Below, in pieces: positions 27,101 to 31,699 of a stretch of 31,699 nucleotides of DNA. Position 1 is the stretch's first letter; the number at the start of each line of letters is the position of its first letter. The DNA lies in assembly GCA_030141605.1 (NCBI GenBank), contig JAQGDQ010000866.1:55001-86699 (forward strand). Reading direction: 5' to 3'. The notes below the pieces were generated by a model that was not told the origin of the DNA, did not search any database, and saw only the letters and a program-made list of their open reading frames with translations. Both the position numbers and the translations under genes were made by a program. This stretch comes from Tubiluchus corallicola (taxonomy: Eukaryota > Priapulida > Priapulimorpha > Priapulimorphida > Tubiluchidae).

Positions 27101-30100
27101 GAAGTTACAAACAGAAACTGAACGGAAATCATTTTTGCAAAACCAACTACTACCAAAAGTGGAAAAAAATCAGAAATAAATTAAATACTTTGTTTTCACT
27201 GTTTTCCTTTTATTTGCTCTGATACAAGCTTGATGAAGTAGCTAAGAGAAAAAATTTAACCAAATTAATTCTATATTAATCACCTGTTCTTCAGTCAGTG
27301 GTAAACAGGAAACAACCAAACTGACCAATGAAGCTGACCATGCTATCCACTCACCTGTTCTTCAGTCAGTGGTAACCAGTAAACAACCAAACTGACCAAT
27401 GAAGCTGACCATGCTATCCACTCACCTGTTCTTCAGTCAGTGGTAACCAGTAAACAACCAAGCTGACCAATGAAACTGACCATGCTATCCACTCACCTGT
27501 TCTTCAGTCAGTGATAACCAGTAAACAACCAAGCTGACCAATGAAGCTGACCATGCTATCCACTCACCTGTTCTTCAGTCAGTGGTAACCAGTAAACAAC
27601 CAAGCTGACCAATGAAACTGACCATGCTATCCACTCACCTGTTCTTCAGTCAGTGATAACCAGTAAACAACCAAGCTGACCAATGAAACTGACCATGCTA
27701 TCCACTCACCTGTTCTTCAGTCAGTGGTAACCAGTAAACAACCAAGCTGACCAATGAAGCTGACCGTGCTTTCCACTCACCTGTTCTTCAGTCAGTGGTA
27801 ACCAGTAAACAACCAAGCTGACCAATGAAGCTGACCATGCTATCCACTCACCTGTTCTTCAGTCAGTGGTAACCAGTAAACAACCAAGCTGACCAATGAA
27901 GCTGACCATGCTATCCACTCACCTGTTCTTCAGTCAGTGATAACCAGTAAACAACCAAGCTGACCAATGAAGCTGACCGTGCTTTCCACTCACCTGTTCT
28001 TCAGTCAGTGGTAACCAGTACACAATCAAGCTGACCAATGAAACTGACCAAGCTTTCCACTCACCTGTTCTTCAGTCAGTGATAACCAGTAAACAACCAA
28101 GCTGACCAATGAAGCTGACCGTGCTCCCCACTCACCTGTTGTTCAGTCAGTAGTAACCAGTAAACAACCAAGCTGACCAATGAAGCTGACCACTCACCTG
28201 TTCTTCAGTCAGTGGTAACCAGTAAATACACGGAGTGGTTTTCGTCTTTCGAAATAAGTCATCTAACAGTTTGGCTGGAGCCTCTTCTTTCTTTTTCTCT
28301 AAAAAAATGTATCGTGAAAGACTATAATGTGAGCTAGTCAGACAGTTTATTGAGTGACTGGCAGTGAGTTACTGAATGTGACCTAGTCAGACAGTTTATT
28401 GAGTGACTGGCAGTGAGTTACTGAATGTGAGCTAGTCAGACAGTTTATTGAGTGACTGGCAGTGAGTTACTGAATGTGAGCTAGTCAGACAGTTTATTGA
28501 GTGACTGGCAGTGAGTTACTGAATGTGAGCTAGTCAGACCGTTTATTGAGTGACTGGCAGTGAGTTACTGAATGTGAGCTAGTCAAGAGAGTTTACTGAG
28601 TGACTGGCAGTGAGTTACTGAGTGTCAGCTAGTCAAGAGAGTTTATTGAGTGACTGGCAGTGAGTTACTGAATGTGAGCTAGTCAAGAGAGTTTATTAAG
28701 TGACTGGCAGTGAGTTACTGAATGTGAGCTAGTCAAGAGAGTTTACTGAGTGACTGGCAGTGAGTTACTGAGTGTCAGCTAGTCAAGAGAGTTTATTAAG
28801 TGACTGCCCAAAACCTACTGGCTCTGTGCGGGTTTTTTTCATTATATTTCTTTAATAGCCAACGCTTCACAAAACCAGGAAGCTTAACTAGGTGACATTC
28901 ATAAGGTACCGCTTGGTACAAGCAATCACTAAGTCAATGTCCTAGTGGTGATAATTTGTACAAAATAAGAAGCAGGAAATACTTCAGAAAAAAAGAAAAA
29001 TAACGCTATAACAACTTAAAAATAAAGCATTGCAGGATATTACATTAACAAATATGAATTACACTCTGTAATCTCACTAATTTCTAATTAATCAAACTAC
29101 TAAAATACTGAATATTCACTAATTACAGCGGTGTCATCTTTTTGTATCCTACATATATCTCTACACTTAACTGAAATATGTTAATATTTTGATAACACGT
29201 AACAATAACGTTTAAAAACATGTTTCTGTGCGTGCGTGCGAGTCATACAAAAGGCAATACCTTTCTTATCTCTTCCCTCCCTACTTCGCTCTCTCATTCT
29301 CCGCTCCCTGCTCTCTTGTCGTGAATGTCGTCTTTCCCTTCTCCTCTCCACAGGAGATCTTGATTTCTGTCTGTTTCTGAAATTAATCACCTCAAATAAA
29401 TGCCATTCAAAATAAAAAATATGTGAACTTGCATAGCAAAATCATCCATAGGTCAGCAGTTAAGCTTTTCTAGTTATTCACGTGTCCTGAATCTCCATTT
29501 CACAAGGATCATTTTGATACCAAGTTCATCACTCTATGTTGTTTCTAAGCTGAGATAATCCACATTGAATTTGAGGTACAGGCTACGCATTGAAAAACAT
29601 AATCTTGAGAAAATCACTGTTAAAGTCAGCCATTGTTTTTTGTCGTGTTTCTACAAAATTGCAGTTTTAGTTTCTAGCCAGAAAATTGGATACGAGGTTA
29701 TGAAATTAAATTTTTAGTACTTTTTAAACAATTTTTTCTGATAATTTCTGCTACAATGTAAAAGCCCAATATATTTAGCATTTGTTTTTATAAAGAAAAA
29801 TACTTTGACTAGATTTATGATACATTTCACTTTGAAGCATCATAACGTAGTTCTAACTATGCCGATTTGAGGATGGTTTTGGCTCACAAATAGCAAGAAA
29901 CATTTTGATGAATTAAATTTCGATAAGTTTTGGTAATTAACATTCTTGCTACGTTAACTTAACGATTAGAGCTTTTGATTAAATGTTATAATTACCTGGA
30001 ATACTCCGGCGGAGAACGTCCAGGAATTTTATCTAGATCCCATTCTCGGATCTCTACGGGAGAAGTTGCTTTTTTTCTACTCGGCTGTTCAGATGTTCGT

Positions 30101-31633
30101 TGTTTTTTATCCTTCTCCTTGTCTGCTGCCTTTCCTTCTACCAACCTCTTCCGTCTCTTTTCCTCCTGTGAAAAGTTAAAGATTAAAATTTTAAAGAAGA
30201 AAAATAAAACGTAGTGTGAAAAAACTGTTCCGGAACAAACTACCATTGTTCGTGTTCTACTTTAATTATTCGTTGAAAAAGTGTCAGAAATGATTGTCCT
30301 ATGATTCTTCATTAGAACGTAAGCGGAAATTTTTGTCCCAGTATCAAAAAAAATTCCTAAATATTTCAACAACTGAATTTTATATTGATAAGATTTAAAA
30401 AGCTTGCAACGTATTTTGTACATAAGAACGTATTCTTTATAAACATACTAAACTAAACTTTACATTACTTTAAACAAAACAAAGAAATTATGAAAGTTTT
30501 GTGTTCATAACAATCTAAAGCTTGAACATTGGGATCTTAAAGGAAAGATCAACTATTCTAGGAGGTTAGAGTTACTTCAACGTTCGCAAAAAATGTTAGA
30601 AGGATTTAGTAATAAAACTGCAATAAACGACTCGTGTAATTAGTAAAATCACTTTAAAGTCGCGATCACTTCATGCTTGGATGCTCCCATTTTCTTCCAA
30701 TGACGTCATTCTTCTTCTTCCAATGACGTCATTCGTCTTGAAGAAAACTAGCGCACTGTCAATCTTCGTCAAAAGCGTAATGAGTTTTTACAAAAAAAAA
30801 TCTAATATTGTAATGTTTTTGTGTGAATATTAGGTAAGCGGCAGAAGTTTGAATAAGTTTACGCTCGAAAGCGTCCATCGCCATATTTCATGTCTTTGCC
30901 ATGAGCGAGCGAGAATGACGTACAAGGTAGAGAAAGCGCCTCTGGTTATGGATGTCTATTTATTGATCTTTGGTGACCTCGTGAGAGTACTCATTACGTC
31001 ATTCGTGTTGCACAATGAAAAATGGCGCTTCTTCAAATTTAATTTCGCTAACAACAAAGTGATAAAAACAAAAGAAACAAGTTTTACAGCAAGTTTATAA
31101 TAAAATAAATCGAACATTCGTACTGAGAGTAGGATTTTGAGTTGTGAAAGTTTATATTATAATGAGGGTTTAGTTTGACTTTTAACTTTGGCGTATCTGA
31201 ACAACGACAATTCAAAGCTTATCGTCCCAGTTTATTGCAGCAATTTGATCAGGAAATTTCGTCCGAAAGTTTTATTTTTTACCTTTTTTCATTTGAAAGG
31301 TGCCATGAGAAAATTACTGAATGAACTCATGTCATGTACGTAAAGCATTGCATTCCCTGATGTCTAAGTATTGGCCAAGCGTGCCGTCCAACCTGGGCCA
31401 GGTTCATACAAGCAATCTCGAGAAGTGAAAGGCGCATTGGATCATTTGCACACAAGAGGTGCTGTTATGCTGTCAAGTTGAATCTGTTATATAGATAAGA
31501 AATGAAGGTGTCAATCGATAGTCAAAATAGAGTACAAAATTTTCACACTTACTTTGCGTTGAAGTTTCAGTTTGTCTTTGTAAGCTTCAGCTTCTAGTTC
31601 ATTCTTCTTAGAAAGTTCTCTGTGAAACTCAAC
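24099..31633 (-). CDS. ACIN1: Acinus (ACIN1) homologue, C-terminal part with RSB motif (6 exons; 5' part outside window)
   Basis: Minus-strand exons: 31633-31553, 30165-29996, 29376-29261, 28298-28198, 26985-26872, 24164-24099. They total 648 nt, 215 residues plus stop. Acinus is a nuclear scaffold of the ASAP and PSAP complexes, which join the exon junction complex and regulate splicing. The decisive motif is the RSB (RNPS1-SAP18 binding) segment: [19 protein letters not shown] followed by PLTEEQ. It is preceded by EIREWDLDK and an Arg/Ser-rich stretch and followed by a long Arg/Glu/Lys helix, as in known Acinus proteins. The C-terminal RS tail is much shorter than in vertebrates. The SAP and RRM domains would lie beyond the window's right edge. 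All splice sites are GT..AG and phases agree. The protein is low-complexity outside the RSB motif, so orthology rests mainly on that motif. Confidence 0.86.
24222..24690. mobile_element. TIR element family A, rearranged copy
   Basis: It begins ACCTTTCCACAGTTGCTGTA with a short deletion, runs through the middle (GAACTAGGTAAGGTC), then a duplicated segment CAAGTGTACACAAATGC.TTATCTGG (around 24507 and 24548), and ends in another left-half start (TTTCACAGTTTCATTG). It is in the last ACIN1 intron, 58 nt upstream of the terminal exon on the minus strand. Confidence 0.7.
24759..25155. mobile_element. TIR element family A, full copy
   Basis: It begins AAACCTTTTCACAGTTCC and ends GAAACTGTGAAAAGGCTTAT. 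Same orientation and length class as 3410-3800, and colinear with it throughout. Confidence 0.8.
25303..26838. repeat. 26-bp minisatellite, about 59 copies
   Basis: The unit TCTACTCTCCATTACTTAAT then CATTAT is almost invariant over 1.5 kb. Rare variants (ACCTAATC, ACATAATC, TAACC, TAATCG, TCCCC) and one 7-bp-shorter unit near 26480 allow copies to be told apart. It fills half of the last ACIN1 intron and ends about 33 nt from the exon at 26872. Confidence 0.97.
26872..26985 (-). CDS. ACIN1: ACIN1 exon: Arg/Glu/Lys helix after RSB motif
   Basis: Acceptor tttcctctag, donor GAA|gtaaga. Phase 0 at both ends, 38 codons. It encodes [20 protein letters not shown] then [18 protein letters not shown], predicted as a single charged helix. 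Known Acinus proteins have the same type of Q-K-E-x-ERA-x-R sequence right after the RSB motif. A 26-bp minisatellite begins about 33 nt beyond the donor. Confidence 0.9.
26986..27280. other. ACIN1 intron, upstream of the 114-nt exon
   Basis: AT-rich; no element recognised apart from the pyrimidine tract at the acceptor. Confidence 0.5.
27281..28224 (-). repeat. 71-bp tandem array made of ACIN1 RSB-exon end plus splice donor, 14 copies
   Basis: CACCTGTTCTTCAGTCAG recurs at 27281, 27352 and every 71 bp to 28133, then at the real exon (28195, a 62-bp step). On the minus strand each unit is the exon's last 27 nt (YWLPLTEEQ) with donor GTGAGT and 44 nt of intron. The unit next to the exon lacks 9 nt. 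The most distant copy has GTGATT. Some copies carry GTTATC for GTTACC. Confidence 0.97.
28198..28298 (-). CDS. ACIN1: ACIN1 RSB-motif exon
   Basis: Acceptor tttttttag, donor CAG|gtgagt. Phase 1 in and 0 out, 101 nt. It encodes [20 protein letters not shown] then [14 protein letters not shown], the Acinus RSB motif that docks RNPS1 and SAP18. The second AG two bases downstream at the acceptor would break the frame, so the first was chosen. The exon's last 27 nt and donor are the first unit of a 14-copy tandem array extending to 27281. Confidence 0.92.
28326..28806. repeat. 49/50-bp minisatellite, about 10 copies
   Basis: The unit AATGTGAGCTAGTCAGACAG then TTTATTGAGTGACTGGCAGT. The first six copies (from 28326) are 49 bp with GTCAGACAG; later ones are 50 bp with GTCAAGAGAG. 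It ends 28 nt upstream of the ACIN1 RSB-exon acceptor on the minus strand. Confidence 0.95.
28807..29260. other. ACIN1 intron remainder
   Basis: AT-rich sequence with no recognised gene or repeat. Confidence 0.5.
29261..29376 (-). CDS. ACIN1: ACIN1 exon: Arg/Ser-rich segment
   Basis: Acceptor taatttcag, donor AAAG|gtattg. Phase 2 in and 1 out. It encodes [20 protein letters not shown] followed by [18 protein letters not shown]. Its first base completes the Arg codon begun in the previous exon. RS-type composition is typical of splicing factors. The donor gtattg is weaker than the others. Confidence 0.83.
29434..29883. mobile_element. TIR element family B, copy 2
   Basis: The left end GCAAAATCATCCATAGGTCA and inverted right end GCCAAAACCATCCTCAAATC are similar, and the next bases (GCAGTTAAG / GGCATAGTTAG) also align. 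Internal sequence matches 18299-18832. Noncoding. Confidence 0.75.
29996..30165 (-). CDS. ACIN1: ACIN1 exon: basic linker with REWDLDK motif
   Basis: Acceptor acttttcacag, donor AG|gtaatt. Phase 0 in and 2 out. It encodes [20 protein letters not shown], then [19 protein letters not shown] and RSPPEYS. The REWD.DK element is found just upstream of the RS-rich and RSB parts in Acinus. Confidence 0.85.
30175..30536. other. ACIN1 intron, no recognised element
   Basis: AT-rich sequence upstream of the 170-nt exon. A small frame over the exon continues into it only by chance. Confidence 0.5.
30537..31034 (-). repeat. Dispersed repeat family C, copy 2 (inverted)
   Basis: The reverse complement follows 15163-15583. 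It contains TTCCAATGACGTCATTC in duplicate (about 30695 and 30718) and CTAGCGCACTGTCAAT. A frame of 83 aa inside has no matching frame in copy 1. Confidence 0.75.
31035..31552. other. ACIN1 intron, no recognised element
   Basis: No repeat with a second copy in the window and no exon-like frame with splice sites was found. Confidence 0.45.
31553..31633 (-). CDS. ACIN1: ACIN1 exon: charged helical segment
   Basis: Read on the minus strand, the acceptor is catgtcag and the donor AAA|gtaagt. Phase 0 at both ends, 27 codons. It encodes [20 protein letters not shown] and KLKLQRK, a charged helix. It is not diagnostic alone; it is assigned by phase, charge character and position. A transposon end lies about 15 nt upstream of the acceptor. 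Confidence 0.72.
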
Positions 31634-31647
31634 CTGACATGAAAAAA

Positions 31648-31699
31648 ATGCAAATAGTCCATAAGTCGGCAATTAAGTTTTTCTAGTTATTCACATGTT
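31648..31699. mobile_element. TIR element family B, copy 3, running off the window
   Basis: GCAAATAGTCCATAAGTCGG then CAATTAAG and CTAGTTATTCACATG match the left end of 29434-29883. It starts only about 15 nt from the ACIN1 acceptor at 31634. Confidence 0.75.

Noticed and set aside
30849-31100. 83-residue + frame
   Set aside because: Lies in dispersed repeat family C within an ACIN1 intron; no domain recognised.

Overview
This is intron-rich animal nuclear DNA, most likely from an invertebrate. It is AT-rich overall. Coding sequence occurs as short exons with GT..AG introns, embedded in a dense mix of minisatellites, small inverted-repeat DNA transposons and a decayed LINE. I cannot name the species or confidently pick a phylum from sequence alone. 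There are no bacterial-style operons, CRISPR arrays, tRNAs or rRNAs that I can support.

Two protein genes lie tail to tail. On the + strand, 15 exons (3201-21411) encode roughly the last three quarters of PIGN, GPI ethanolamine phosphate transferase 1. They cover the end of the lumenal catalytic domain, with its metal-binding SDHGM and GHP motifs, and the whole multi-membrane-span C-terminal domain. All exon phases join without conflict and the stop codon is at 21409-21411. The start of the gene lies upstream of the window. On the - strand, six exons (31633 down to 24099) encode the C-terminal end of an Acinus (ACIN1) homologue, including the RSB motif that binds RNPS1 and SAP18 in the ASAP/PSAP splicing complexes, followed by a short Arg/Ser tail. 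Their 3' ends converge at about 21.4-24.1 kb. The two genes act in unrelated pathways (GPI-anchor assembly in the ER; mRNA splicing in the nucleus).

The rest is repeat DNA. I can delimit about a dozen tandem arrays with periods of 14, 22, 26, 30/31, 37, 49/50, 54, 55, 65, 71 and 88 bp. Several DNA transposons can be resolved. These include hAT-like elements with 8-bp target duplications (6557-6982; 8834-10024 with another nested at 9308-9821), a pogo-like element with TA duplication (21529-22110), a five-copy TIR family starting AAGCCTTTTC, and a second TIR family at 18299, 29434 and 31648. A frameshifted LINE reverse-transcriptase C-terminus lies at 249-720.

The most unusual feature is that gene-processing signals themselves have been tandemly multiplied. 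PIGN exon 14's 3' end plus its splice donor is repeated six times (65-bp unit). The corresponding end of the ACIN1 RSB exon plus donor is present 14 times (71-bp unit). The PIGN exon 13 acceptor is present twice (61-bp unit), and an ACIN1-strand AATAAA is present three times (22-bp unit). Several other arrays begin or end within about 60 nt of a splice site. In every case I translated, using a wrong copy of a splice site leads to a premature stop.
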